A DNA stretch of 64,000 bases from Agapetus fuscipes (Eukaryota > Arthropoda > Insecta > Trichoptera > Glossosomatidae): positions 19,224,342-19,288,341 of the forward strand of contig OX637335.1 in assembly GCA_951799405.1 (NCBI GenBank). The letters are read 5' to 3'. The notes under the pieces are model-generated. The model saw only the letters and a list, made by a program, of their open reading frames with translations, ran no database searches and was not told the origin of the DNA. Positions 29,334 to 39,600 of this stretch are shown piece by piece (position 1 is the first letter of the stretch; each line of letters starts with the position of its first letter). The translations under genes were made by a program, and so were the position numbers.

Positions 29334-30227
29334 TCTGCTATCAGCAAAGCTTAAATGAACGGCAAAGCAGTTTGTATGGGCTCGCGAGCTTGTTTATGAT
29401 CGCTATATGATCCCGTATGCGAAATAATTGAAACTACCACCGGATTATTGCCAACGGATCAATCTGGCACAAATGCACTAACTGCGCAGCATTCAGCGGG
29501 ATCGGAATCCAAGAGTGGTTCGGAGATTGCCTCTGAATTATGCACGCATTCATCGCGTTGAATTTCGTATCGGCTTCAAAGCTTTTTTGCGTCGAATCTA
29601 ATTAAAATTTATGAACGTTTGTGCTGTTAAGACATGGCGGCTACCGGATAAATTTATTAATGACGTTTTATGTATCTAAGCTCATCAATTGCTTCGTAAG
29701 TCAGTCGATCGCAAAAATACACGTGAAATAGCTTTCACAAATAGCGTGGAATTGTGAATGTTTATTGCAAGTTTCCCACGTTGTTTGTTGTATGAAATTG
29801 TGAAAATGCGCTTGAAATGTTGATGATTATGTTTGGTGTAAAGGCAATATAAACTATTTTATGATATGAGCAACAATAATAAATATTTTTATCACTTTAT
29901 ATGACAAATATCTTAATACAATTCACCTTTCTTTACGTGATCAAATTCATTTAATTTTTTTAGATTGAATAAAGACTACGAGATAAAAGTATAATGTCTC
30001 GTTTTATACGGACTGTTTTGTTTAATTTTAATAATTTCATTTCATGTTCAACAAGTCCTTTATTTAGTTGAATTTTGATGTTTGATCTGTTAAAATGTAG
30101 GTGTTATTCAGAAGAGGAAAAATTATTGGGAAGTTGACATTCCAATAATTTACTATAAAATAATTACTAAATATCTTTCATGATCTGATACGGTTTTTTA
30201 ACATTCATAAGACAACAATGATTGAGG
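29334..30227. other. Unique DNA, possible cis-regulatory block
   Basis: 29,385-29,700 is non-repetitive and base-balanced (e.g. 'gatcgctatatgatcccg', 'cgcgttgaatttcgtatcgg', 'taataaatt' words), unlike the surrounding AT-rich DNA. It has no long frame. The remainder is plain AT-rich sequence. Confidence 0.4.
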
Positions 30228-30495
30228 TGGGCTGGGTATGTTCATTGAATGTTCGCATTCGTTAAACGGGGAAGATTGGCCATCTCAAATAAACTTTGTC
30301 ACCAGGCAGCGAAAATCATCTCCTCCCTTTAGACACATTGTTTGTAGAAGACGACCAATGGAAAGAACAAGACATAGAAGATGAAAGGATGAAAAAGAGA
30401 CAAATGCATTACAGATTTATAGGTTGTAAACTGGAAAACATTGGTGTAGTTGGAGGCAAAAGTTAAAAGAGGCTAAAGTTCGGATGTAGCGCTAT
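30228..30495 (+). pseudogene. Decayed LINE C-terminal fragment
   Basis: Interrupted + peptides RRRPMERTRHRR and WCSWRQKLKEAKVRM resemble the basic end of LINE ORF2 proteins. Several stops. Confidence 0.4.
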
Positions 30496-30647
30496 TAAAA
30501 AAAAGACATGACTGACATTGAATAAAAACTGGGTTTGAAGTTTGAATGATGAATTAAATACAATAGTTTCCGCCCTCTTCTGTTAGAGCTCACTTATCAT
30601 AAAACAATACTAATAGTAAGTCATCCTTTGCCTTGAAAAGCTCCGTC

Positions 30648-30830
30648 ACTTATATGCCCGTCATTCAGAGTTCCCCTTTAAGACCCGTCAATTTTAGGTA
30701 TCCACGACGAATTGGTTGCAGACAACCCGTCCACGGGCAGCTCGGACATGGACAAATCAGTCGCAAGACAGATCGTTCACACGACTTTTGGGTCGACGGC
30801 ATTTCAGTCACCCACAATATATGATTGAAA
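30648..30830 (+). repeat. Family L foldback, left part
   Basis: 'cgacgaattggttgcagac', 'acaacccgtccacggg', 'gacaaatcagtcgcaag', 'cacacgacttttgggtcg' repeat at about 16 bp, as in 57,796-57,965. A possible opposite arm is 31,260-31,375. Confidence 0.65.
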
Positions 30831-30904
30831 GACAGCTCCACCCAGAAAAACTTATTTATGCGTTTTCCTCGAAGAAGTTGAATATGGCGAGTACAACTTT
30901 TTTA

Positions 30905-31143
30905 TTTTTACAGATACGAAGGCCAACCTAACGCCAACTACTTCGGTAGAAGCGAAAGTTTCCCAGCTCCCGAAGGGGTTGGTACTCATTTCTTATGAAG
31001 GCAGATTAAACCTCACCTGTATTTTTTTTGGGTTTTAAATACACCCTAAAACAGGAAATCATTTCTGATACTCCTGGTGGCATTTGAATTCAAGCACTGG
31101 GCATCGCGTGCAAACATTCTACCAACTAAGTTATCGACCGGAA
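30905..31143 (-). repeat. SINE-B copy
   Basis: 'cccagctcccgaaggggt', 'ggaaatcatttctgatac', then the tRNA-like head 'gagctatcgaccgg'-type sequence. It lies between the two L parts. Confidence 0.83.
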
Positions 31144-31254
31144 AGAAAACTACACGTTTTTAAAACTGCAATAATGACAAAGGTTTTTTGGATGGCAGAT
31201 TTACTGTGAAGTCTTGGGACCTATATTGTATCTGACCGTAATTTGGTTGACATA

Positions 31255-31375
31255 AATTAGTGTGGATGAACCGTCGCTTGTAGTGTGGATGAACCGTCGC
31301 GCGGTTTGACCGATTCGTCCACAGACGAGCTGTTTATGGACGAGCCATCTATGACCGATTTTTTTTGACAAGCAT
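31255..31375 (-). repeat. Family L foldback, right part
   Basis: 'tgtggatgaaccgtcgc' is repeated twice (31,261 and 31,284), then 'gaccgattcgtccacagac', 'gacgagc' and 'gaccgat'. These are inverse in sense to the motifs at 30,700-30,790. Confidence 0.6.
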
Positions 31376-31924
31376 TTTTAAACCCATGACGTTCTTAGTT
31401 TATATGCCCTTCATTTTAGGGCTACACTATTATAAAGTATAGGCGTTATATGACGTAGGAATAAAAAGTCTTAGCACCCAACAATGCACTCTGAGCGACA
31501 GATTAATTGTGGACGCGCGTCAAATCTGAAGACAAACAATGGAGGCTAACAATGTAGGTCCCTGGTGTCGGATGGGAACTTGAAAAAATACATAATGCGA
31601 CAGGAAGGCCCAACCTCCTTGATTTTTAACTTTACATGATAAGTCCCCAGTGCAGTGGCAAGATTTTTATGTAAAAATCATTGATGTGTTGAAAATATGA
31701 AAGCTCATATTGGATACTTAGATACCCTCCACCTCACAAGACTAACGAGGATGAACCAGCTCATCTTTGTCCTTGGCCGAACTCTTGTTCTCACATTCTT
31801 ATGTGTCTCGATGTTGGATAAGTAGCCAACGAAACGTTGAAACAACTGAGGTTCTCCACTAACGGTTCGTATTATATCCGGCTATTTAACTCATTTGAAT
31901 ATTTTGTTTTTGTTCCTTGCTTTA
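31376..31924. other. Unique sequence
   Basis: Near 31,805-31,850 'gatgttggataag..ccaacgaaacgttg' is a faint hairpin-plus-'gaaacg' word like the D/E motif. Nothing else recognised. Confidence 0.4.
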
Positions 31925-32205
31925 TATGTTGCTGTGCGGCTGACCAGTGACCACCCATGCTGTAGAAGATGGTTCACTTTGCCAATGTCACCCCTGTTTC
32001 ATGGAAGGTCGGAAAATGTTGCAGGGTATATGACCATTTGAGCTTTAGGTTTTTAATATTGTAGGTTCACATGCGGCATGTGCAAGCGCGAACTTTACGT
32101 GTCTCCTTGTGAAAATGCATAAAATGTGAATCCCCAAGACGAATTTTTTTCTTTTTTCTTTGAATTTCTTTGCAACTAAGATTAGATTATATTAGATTAC
32201 AAGTA
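31925..32205 (+). repeat. Family C copy
   Basis: 'ggctgaccagtgaccaccc', 'ggttcactttgccaatgtc', ending 'tgcaactaagattagatta' plus more AGATTA units. Confidence 0.88.
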
Positions 32206-32314
32206 TGCTTAATGACCGTAAATCTAACCTAAATTCGAAGAATGCGCGTTTTTTTTTAAATCGATGGATGTTTATATATATTGAACATCTAAAAAAAATG
32301 CTAATTATTATATC

Positions 32315-32395
32315 CTAGCAACCTATACGTGTCTGTTTATGGGAATGCATGTAATATTAATCTGAAATGTAATATATATCATTGCAAGATAAGAG
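32315..32395 (+). repeat. Family C 3' fragment
   Basis: 'tacgtgtctgtttatggga' to 'atcattgcaagata'. Confidence 0.65.
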
Positions 32396-32789
32396 ATGTC
32401 TCAGCCATTTAAAATACTGGTTGTGCTTGCAATAACATAAGGCTACCAAAAATACAAATATTTTAGTACTTCAAAATTAACGTTTTTTTAATGTAATTAT
32501 AATACAAAATAATGATTTTTTTTTAGAACCGCTCTGATGGGCTTAAATTTCGTTGCATGTAAGCCCATACAGCTTCTATAATTGGTGAGTTTCGACCCGG
32601 CCGTGAGATGTGTTCTTTTTGTTATTGTATGTAAATGCGCAGGGCAGGTCCTATTGTCGACAAGTCCTCCGACCTTATAATAATAATTTATGTAGGAAAC
32701 ACACTTTAGGGGTGCCAGGATATAGTTTGTGATAAACCCATACAATATATTTCATAACTATCGTTAAATGTTATTTATTATTTGTATTC
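32396..32789. other. Unique AT-rich sequence
   Basis: Nothing recognised. Confidence 0.5.
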
Positions 32790-33033
32790 CTTAAATTATA
32801 GGTTGGTCTGAAACTGACCACTTATACTGTAAAAAATGGTTTACTTAGGCAATGTCACCCCTGTTTCAGAGAGGGTTGGCAAAAGTTGCAGGGTTCATGT
32901 GCATTTAAGGTATGGATTTTAATTTGGAAGTGCACATGCAGCGTGAATTTACACGTGTCTATTTGTGGACATATTGCGCTTAATATGAATCTTAAATATT
33001 AACATGTCTTTGCAACTTAGATTATAAATTAGA
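32790..33033 (+). repeat. Family C, full length
   Basis: 'tataggttggtctgaaactg' to 'gcaacttagattataaatta', directly followed by SINE-A. Confidence 0.88.
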
Positions 33034-33035
33034 GA

Positions 33036-33517
33036 TCAACCGGTATGTAGTGTAGTGATTAGCGCTTCGGACTCGTTAATAGAAGGTAGTGAATTCGAAT
33101 ACAGGCGGAGCAAAAAAATACCATTTCGGTTTTCAAATATATGTATATATTTTTAAGGAAGCCTGTGCGGGAGACTTCCTAGATTCAAGAGACTCTAGGG
33201 GTATATGACACTTTTTATAGTGCCGCAGAGGTGTTGTTTATGTGGTAGTTGATGACCTTATCTGGTTGCAGGGCCGTTAGCTGCGCAGTGCTGTGGTGTG
33301 TGTTGCAAAAATATGATCTCCGCTGCGTTACAAAAAAATCATACACCTTTACGAAATACCGGTCACCAAAGGTCCATCCAGCCTTAAAAGCAACTAGGTC
33401 TTGCTTGAGAATTGGCGCTTTCTATAGCGACGACCAAGCTCGCAAAAGACCCTTGAGGTATGATTCACACAACAACAGCACTCACCAAATGTATAATCCT
33501 AATACTACTATTATTAT
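33036..33517 (+). mobile_element. SINE-A mosaic: head, inverted tail-2 segment, body, tail 1
   Basis: The tRNA head is at 33,036-33,110. From 33,152 a reverse-oriented type 2 tail ('cctgtgcgggagactt', 'agactctaggggt', 'gtgccgcagaggt') interrupts. The + body resumes near 33,335 ('ccggtcaccaaaggtccatc') and ends in tail type 1 with (ATT)n at 33,500-33,517, where the LINE fragment begins. Confidence 0.82.
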
Positions 33518-34467
33518 TAATACGTTGTGTTATTCTTGGACCATTTCTTTTTCTTGTTTACATAAATGATTTACCTTATATGGTAAAACAAAATGAGCCT
33601 GTTTTGTTTGCTGACGATACCTCTTTGATATTCAAAGTAGGTAGGAAAAATGTTGTTTTTGACGATATAAATAATTCTATTTCAGAAGTGGTGAAATGGT
33701 TCACCGCAAACAATTTGCTTTTAAATGAAAAGAAGACAAAGTGCATTAAATTCTCGCTACCCAATGTTAAATATTTAAATACAAGTATTACTATTAAAGG
33801 CGAACAGCTTGATCCTGTGGATTTCACTGTTTTTCTCGGCATTACTCTAGATTCCAAATTGCAATGGGGGGCACACATTAATAACTTAGCCGAGAAACTT
33901 AGTTCTGCGGCATATGCCGTTAAAAGAATAAGAAATTTAGCAAATTTGAACGCTGCAAAATTAGTATATTACAGTTATTTTCACAGCTTAATGTCGTATG
34001 GCATTCTGTTGTGGGGTCATGCTGCCGATGCCGACAGAATTTTTGTACTCCAAAAACGAGCCATCCGTGGTTTATACCAATTGCCCCCAAGGGAAACCCT
34101 AAGAACTAAATTTAAAAACTATAAAATTCTTACTTTAATGTCTCAGTACATTTATGAAAACTTGATGTACGTCAGGAGGAATATAAATCTTTTTGACAAG
34201 AATAGCGATTTGCACAATGTTAATACCAGAAATAAGAACAAACTCTCCACTCACTCAACTAGGTTAGAGAGAGTGAGGAAGTCTTTTGAGGGGCAGTGTA
34301 TTCGCTTGTTTAACATGGTTCCAGTGAACATTCAAAGCCTGCCGGTGGTGCGGTTTGGGGCAGTTATAAAGAGAAGGCTGTGCTCAGGGGAATATTATAC
34401 CCTTAGCGAATATTTAGAAGATAAAGCGCCTTGGGAGAAATTGCCCCAGACTGTTTCACTGGATTGA
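33518..34467 (+). CDS. Non-LTR reverse transcriptase, C-terminal part (partial)
   Basis: An open frame from the truncation point, about 316 codons, with no native start. Visible RT words: ILGPFLFLVYINDLP, FADDTSLIF (catalytic Asp pair, about 33,604-33,630), a thumb region HINNLAEKLSSAAYAVKRIR, then a C-terminal region SYGILLWGHAADADRIFVLQ, IRGLYQL and the ending YYTLSEYLEDKAPWEKLP. The endonuclease and the first RT blocks are gone. The frame has no internal stop, so the insertion is not old. CR1/Jockey-superfamily assignment is probable; the clade is not certain. Confidence 0.9.
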
Positions 34468-34590
34468 TTGATTGATTGTTATTTATTTGTTTATGATATG
34501 TGACTATGTTTGTTTTATATTTATGATTGTGACGTCAAAAAGTTATGTAATGCATACAAATTTGAAAATAAATTATTTGATTTGATTTGA
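33518..34590 (+). mobile_element. 5'-truncated non-LTR retrotransposon fragment
   Basis: It begins within RT block 4 (VILGP) right after the SINE-A tail and runs through the RT end, ORF stop at 34,467, a short UTR and a 3' end of TTGATT-type repeats (34,464-34,480 and 34,575-34,590). 5' truncation is normal for LINEs. No poly(A); microsatellite-type 3' ends are typical of CR1/L2/Jockey-like groups. Confidence 0.88.
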
Positions 34591-34680
34591 TTTTCATTAT
34601 ACCTGATAATGGTGTAAGGACCGAAAAAGCATTTTTTCAATATAGTGAAAATAAACTACATAATTATAAAAATTACTTGT
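34591..34680 (+). repeat. Family D-like hairpin segment next to the LINE end
   Basis: 'cctgataat-ggt-gtaagg-acc-gaaaaagc', then an A-rich tail to 'ataattataaaaa', which resembles the 52.7-kb palindrome arms. Confidence 0.55.
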
Positions 34681-34859
34681 TACTTCTTCATAAGTTTTTG
34701 TAATTATTATTCATACATCTTCTCGATTGTTTCATTTCAAAACATGATTCGCCTTGAGTCGGATTGCAACACATTTTCATAAATCTGTTGTTTACAAACC
34801 CAACGTAGGTGGCATTGTGATATCAACACAAGCTCTTTATAATAAGTTTAAGCCATCAA
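34681..34859. other. Unique AT-rich sequence
   Basis: Nothing recognised. Confidence 0.5.
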
Positions 34860-34930
34860 TACATATTATGTACAGAGCAATAAGACTGAAAGCTGTATGG
34901 GCCCGGTGCAGTTTGTAAAGACACTTCGTC
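34860..34930 (+). repeat. Direct repeat flanking the nested block, left
   Basis: 'acagagcaataag', 'gctgtatggg', 'cagtttgtaaagacactt', repeated with changes at 36,268-36,340. Confidence 0.8.
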
Positions 34931-34984
34931 CACCCAGTGCTTGATTGGCTTATCTACCATTTCATTCAAAGATAGTAATATAAT

Positions 34985-35092
34985 TTTATTGATTGTAGAG
35001 GCATTAACTTTGTAATCGTTCATCTTAAGAGATAAAAAGAAAAACCACTTTGTCACAGTAATCGAATACAAAGTGGTTTTTCTTTTTATCTC
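34985..35092. mobile_element. Hairpin insert between 13-bp direct repeats
   Basis: 25-bp perfect arms at 35,029-35,053 and 35,068-35,092 ('aaccactttgt' core). 'atagtaatataat' is at 34,972-34,984 and 35,093-35,105, consistent with a target duplication. Confidence 0.7.
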
Positions 35093-35099
35093 ATAGTAA

Positions 35100-35342
35100 T
35101 ATAATATTAGGATGATTTATTAGGTGAGCGCTGTTTTTGTGTGTATCACACCTCAAGAACTCTCTGCGAGCTTGGTCGTCACTGTAGAAAACGCCAATTC
35201 TCAAGCAAGACCCAATTGCTTTGAGGCTGGATGGAGCTTTGGTGATCGGTCTTTGGTAAAGGTATATGAATCCGCCGGGATTCGAACCCACAACCTTCCA
35301 TTTACCAGTCAGAAGCGTTACCACTAAACTATGGACCGTTCA
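35100..35342 (-). repeat. SINE-A copy without 5S head
   Basis: On - the tRNA-like head is canonical (A box 'tagtttagtgg', B box 'ggttcgaatcc'). The body lacks the segment around 'cgaagagcaca'. Tail type 1 is at 35,100-35,170. It starts at the tRNA module, showing that the 5S head is optional. Confidence 0.88.
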
Positions 35343-35384
35343 TGATGACGTTTTAATTGTCTTCTCTTTCTTTTTCCTCAGCCT

Positions 35385-35815
35385 TTCTCAATCCATTCCT
35401 GGACGTAGGCCTCCTCCAATCCTCTCCATTCCTGTCTATCAGCTGCTGTGTTCAGCCATCCTCTGCCTGCAATTCCCTTGATCCGTCCAGCCACCTCAGT
35501 TGAGGCCTCCCCGCTCCCCGATTAGACATCCTGGGTCGCCACTGGACGATCTTTTTCGGCCACCTGTCATGGTTCTGCCTTGTGGCATGACCAGCTCAGC
35601 ACCACTTTAAGCAGGCCATTCACTGTATTACATCAGTGACACCAGTGCGTCTACGGATCTCTTGGTTTGGAACCCTGTCTCTGAGACTGATTCCCAGGAT
35701 CCTCCTTTCAATGGTTCTTTTGTGAGTCCTCAGTCTGTTGGCGCTATACTGAGTGAGCCTTTTTGTTTCCATACGTGGATATTGGAAGCTCGTAAGACTC
35801 AAAGACCTTGCGTTT
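35385..35815 (-). pseudogene. LINE ORF2 C-terminal fragment
   Basis: A - strand frame at 35,802-35,620 encodes TKRLTQYSANRLRTHKRTIE, ERRILGISLRDRVPNQEIRR and RTGVTDVIQ. After a stop, further frames give LKWCWAGHATRQNHDRWPKK and GAGRPQLRWLDG. This ILGISLRDR...WAGH...RPRWLD order is the familiar C-terminus of LINE reverse transcriptases. Stops and shifts make it non-functional. Confidence 0.82.
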
Positions 35816-35904
35816 CAGATTCAAATTTCTCAAAATTCACATTCTACAAAATCTGAGCTAAGAAAACACCTAAAACACGATAATTTGATAGTTCTTCCCC
35901 ATTT

Positions 35905-36149
35905 TGCTTGTTTGTCCTATGCCCATCACAGGTAATTTCACACGAGCAATGTTTGAATGTGTACTGGACCAATGTGCTTTATGAAAACTGGAAATCATTT
36001 TTACAAATATTTGAAACAACTTTCACATTATCGTGTTGTACGTTTTTTTCTTAGCTCAGATTGTATAGAATGTAATTTTTTAGACCATTTCATCGAAATA
36101 TCATGTTTGAATCAAATGGTGGACAAGCCAAACAAACACAGGGAGGCGT
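35905..36149 (+). mobile_element. Inner family F MITE inserted in the outer F
   Basis: A complete + copy: 'ttgtttgtcctatgcccatc', 'gagcaatgtttgaatgtg', 'cttagctcagattgtatag', 'gccaaacaaacacaggg'. It breaks the outer element between 'gatagttctt' and 'ttttctttaatattttc'. Confidence 0.85.
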
Positions 36150-36267
36150 GAGTTTTCTTTAATATTTTCAAAATCAATTATCCAGCATTCATAAGACACA
36201 TTGGTCCAGTACACTTTCAGTCATTGCTCATGTGAAATAATCTTTGTTGGAGATACGAGAAACGCGC

Positions 36268-36340
36268 ACATATTACAGAGCAATAAGCCTGCTCGCTGTA
36301 TGGGGTTCGGTACAGTTTGTACAGACACTTGACACCCACT
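36268..36340 (+). repeat. Direct repeat flanking the nested block, right
   Basis: 'acatattacagagcaataag', 'tttgtacagacactt', homologous to 34,860-34,930. Confidence 0.8.
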
Positions 36341-36547
36341 TATTCGTGTATTGCATTGAAACAGTATCTGGGTTCTATCTCAGGTAGTACCGATTCTGTG
36401 GGAGAGTATATTTAAGTAGGTACGTAAGTTCATGCATCTCTTAGGTATCTACTGCACTTTTGGGGCATATAAAATAGTTATATCGTAAATATTAAGTATA
36501 GAAGCCATCTGGCGAGGTTTTCACAGATTGTTTTTTTTTTCCAAATA
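36341..36547. other. Unique sequence
   Basis: Nothing recognised. Confidence 0.5.
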
Positions 36548-36800
36548 TAATTCCTTGACTTATAGGTTGGTATGAGGCTGACCATCTATACTGTAAAAAA
36601 TGGTTCACTTTGCCAATGTCACCCCTGTTTCAGGGAATGTCGGTAAGAGTTGCAGGGTTTATGTTCATTTGAGTTTGGATTTTATTTGTAAGTACACAAT
36701 CAGCATTTGTAAGCGCGAACTACGCGTGTTTGTTTGTGGGCATACATCTGAGAGCTTTGAATGGATATATCCTTGCAACTTAGATTATAGATTATAGATA
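36548..36800 (+). repeat. Family C, full length
   Basis: 'ccttgacttataggttgg' to 'cttagattatagattatag'. Same subfamily as 38,382 and 54,031 ('catctgagagcttt'). Confidence 0.93.
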
Positions 36801-37003
36801 CATACACATTATTTTACCCGCACTGTTAAAAATCTGTGTGGCTCCATTGTGCAAGTTTTCTTCAAACTGTGTACGCAAGCAAACACTGAATCTTTCGTTG
36901 AAGTCTATAATTTTATTGGATGTCCCATTCGCACTTACAAGCTTTCAATACATACGTCCTTTTTCATCGCGATATCGATGTAGAGATATTATGGCGTTAG
37001 ATG

Positions 37004-37065
37004 TTCGGTCGATAGCTTAGTTAGAAAAACATTTACGTTCAAAGCCAGAGGGTTAGGGTTTGACC
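37004..37065 (+). repeat. SINE-B head scrap
   Basis: 'cggtcgatagcttagtt' then a degraded B box. Confidence 0.6.
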
Positions 37066-37072
37066 GTTCCGT

Positions 37073-37345
37073 AGGGATCGATCTATAGTCTAGCATTGAG
37101 CGCTTTGAAGTAGAAATCGGAAGGAAGTGGGTTTGATTCCAGACAAAGGACAAAAAAACAAATATATTTAAAAAAAAATCATCTGCTTTCTTTTAATACC
37201 GGTCACCAATGTTTCATCCAGTTTTTCAGTAACAGTCTTATGTAGTGCTTTGTAGCGACGAAAAACGACTTCAGAGAGCTCTTGAGGTGTGATTGCGCAA
37301 GGAAACCGTGATTACCAAATACATCATCATTCGATATTGTCGTGA
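37073..37345 (+). repeat. SINE-A copy without 5S head
   Basis: tRNA-like 'atctatagtctagc', B box 'gggtttgattcc', body 'accggtcaccaatg', tail type 1 'gctcttgaggtgtgat'. Confidence 0.82.
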
Positions 37346-37713
37346 TAATGATATAGTTTAATCGAAATAACTGGATTTTTATCATCAATGGTACACATCA
37401 ACACCTTGCGAGATTAAATCTTTATCTACAAAAAAACACATTTTACCAATTATTGCATGCAAACCTAAACGCGCACTAGACGGCTCTGTTGTAGTTTACA
37501 TACATTTTTTTAGTAAGCCCTGTGTTTAAAAGTTTTACTCAAACAAAAGAGAGAAACGTACCGAGCAAGTTTGCGGTTTTTAATAACATTATCAGGAGAT
37601 GGTGTTAAAAATAATATAAAATGTGGTAATTATTATCTGTGGAAGCTTCTAGATCCAATAAAGATAAAAGAGAAAGAGGTGTGGCGGGTTTGTTTACTGT
37701 AATAACACTTCAG
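37346..37713. other. Unique AT-rich sequence
   Basis: Nothing recognised. Confidence 0.5.
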
Positions 37714-37872
37714 TACCCCAAGTATAAAAACCTTACGCTAAACTCTACCATAACCAAAAAATATGTATGAAAACTGAAACAGCGCCTCGTGTGAGCGTTT
37801 AAGTTTCCATATGTTTTTTATTAAACGCTATGGTTGAGTTTGAGCGTATGGTTTGTGTACTCAGAGTACAGG
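37714..37872. repeat. Foldback G, complete
   Basis: 'ccccaagtataa', 'aaacagcgcctcgtgtgagc', 'gtttaagtttccatatg', 'taaacgctatggttgagttt', then a far arm. The halves are partly reverse complementary. Confidence 0.78.
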
Positions 37873-38381
37873 GTGGTTCAACGTGAAACCGGCTCTTCCA
37901 ATTTACCGATTATAATTTTATTACAATTTTTTATCTCTAGATTACGCAGAGAAAATTATTTTATTCGTATTTTAATTAAGATTACTACGATAAACTAAGT
38001 ATTAAAATAAATAAATAAATAAGTTTTGTTTCAATATAAACAGCTTTTTTTACGAAAGAGCTAAATTGAAGCTAGCGTGCTTATTTTATTAAATAAAATC
38101 TAGTTGGGATCATAATCTATAAATTATTTTTTAGAGATATTTATTTCAATATTTTTGGTGTAGTAACGTTAACCTGTTCAACGTTTGCCGCTTTTAACTG
38201 AAACAGAGGCCTGAATATGGTATTTTTATATTGCAAGGAAATGTATGTACACAGTTTGTAGGAAAGAAGAGCAATGAAGCGCCACAGACTCTCAATAGTA
38301 CAGTTCAAAGAAAATCTGTAGCCAAATACGATTATTTAAAAAAATATACATACTACATACTGTGAGAATTTTTTTATGAAA
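37873..38381. other. Unique AT-rich sequence
   Basis: Nothing recognised. Confidence 0.5.
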
Positions 38382-38634
38382 ACCTTGACTTATAGGTTGG
38401 TATGAGGCTGACCACCTATACTGTAAAAAATGGTTCACTTTGCCAATGTCACCCCTGTTTCAGGGAAGGTTGGCAAAAGTTGTGGGGCTTATGTTCATTT
38501 GAGGTTTGGATTTTATTTGTAAGTACACATTCAGCATTTGTAAGCGCGAACTACACTTGTTGGTTTGTGAGCATACATCTGAGAGCTTTAAATGAATATA
38601 TCCTTGCAACTTAGATTATAGATTATTATTATAG
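38382..38634 (+). repeat. Family C, full length
   Basis: Nearly the same sequence as 54,031-54,292, e.g. both have 'gttgtggggcttatg' and 'ctacacttgttggtttgtg', so these two copies are close relatives. Confidence 0.94.
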
Positions 38635-39505
38635 ATAACATCACCCATGTTTTTTTTTTATGTCAATAAAATACTTTTATAAGTAAGTCTTGAAAAAGTC
38701 TACTTTTGTAGACACAACAATTCGTAGAGGAAAAAAGGAAGTAACATATGCAATTAAAAATGAGGGCAATCTAAATCTAATCAATTAAAAAATGCATTAT
38801 CCTTAATACCATTTAATCGTTTTTTTACGGGGAGTGTCTGTGCAAAATAATTCAGAATGTCGTGTATATTTTTTACGGCGTCAAATATAAAAGACTGACG
38901 ACAAACGAGGGAAGCGCTGCCCTTATAATCGCCGACCACTCCTTTTAATTGACTTTCCCGCCCCCCTAGCGGGCGTTAAATATTTGATGAGTAAAGAGAA
39001 CCGCCCCCTTTTACGCCACAAAACACCCCCCGTGTCCGATATATAATGTGATAAAGTGACGCCTTTCCTTCACACTTGGGTACCGAGCGGTCAAGGGAGT
39101 TTAATTAAGTGAAAAAAAATGATGGCTCTGTTTGTTTTTTATTAATTTAATTAATTTGATGTATGTACTAAATTTCTATACTACTGTTAAGATTTTATTT
39201 GGGTTCCTTTAATTAAACTGCAATTTATTTGACAAATTGTCGGTTTACAATGTACTGATTTCTAGCTCTTGGTTTATCGACTTCACGACTCAGTGTTTCA
39301 ATCGACACTTGGTCTCCCACACAATTGCGATTCAAATATAAAGCTTCTAAACGGACACCTCTTGCATATTTCGGACCCTTCTATAGTAAACCACACACTT
39401 CTGATTGTTTCATTTATTCTAGTTATGCATACCAACAACTACGTGCCTGGGCACATGCACACATTCAAACTCACAATATACTATACTAGAGGCGGACACA
39501 CACAC
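38635..39505. other. Unique DNA, possible cis-regulatory block
   Basis: 38,865-39,110 stands out: 'tttttacggcgtcaaat', 'cccgcccccctagcgggcg', 'ccgcccccttttacgcc', a 'gatatataatg' TATA-like word and TTTAATTAAG. It is not repeated and has no frame, so an enhancer or promoter is plausible. Confidence 0.4.
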
Positions 39506-39600
39506 ATAAGCAAGCCACGCAATGTTTCAGGGAAAATCGAAAGGATTTATGTTAATTTGAGGTTTGGATTTTAATTTGTAAGAACACATTCAGTATTTAG
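39506..39600 (+). repeat. Family C fragment
   Basis: 'aatgtttcagggaaaatcg', 'tgaggtttggattttaattt'. Confidence 0.75.

Larger units (their letters stand above)
34931..36262 (-). mobile_element. Outer family F MITE carrying several insertions
   Basis: F pieces in order: 34,931-34,972 ('cacccagtgcttgattggc'), 35,826-35,900 ('acattctacaaaatctgag') and 36,150-36,262 ('acattggtccagtac', 'tgctcatgtgaaat'). They add up to one - strand F; the gaps hold a hairpin insert, SINE-A, a LINE fragment and an inner F. Confidence 0.78.
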
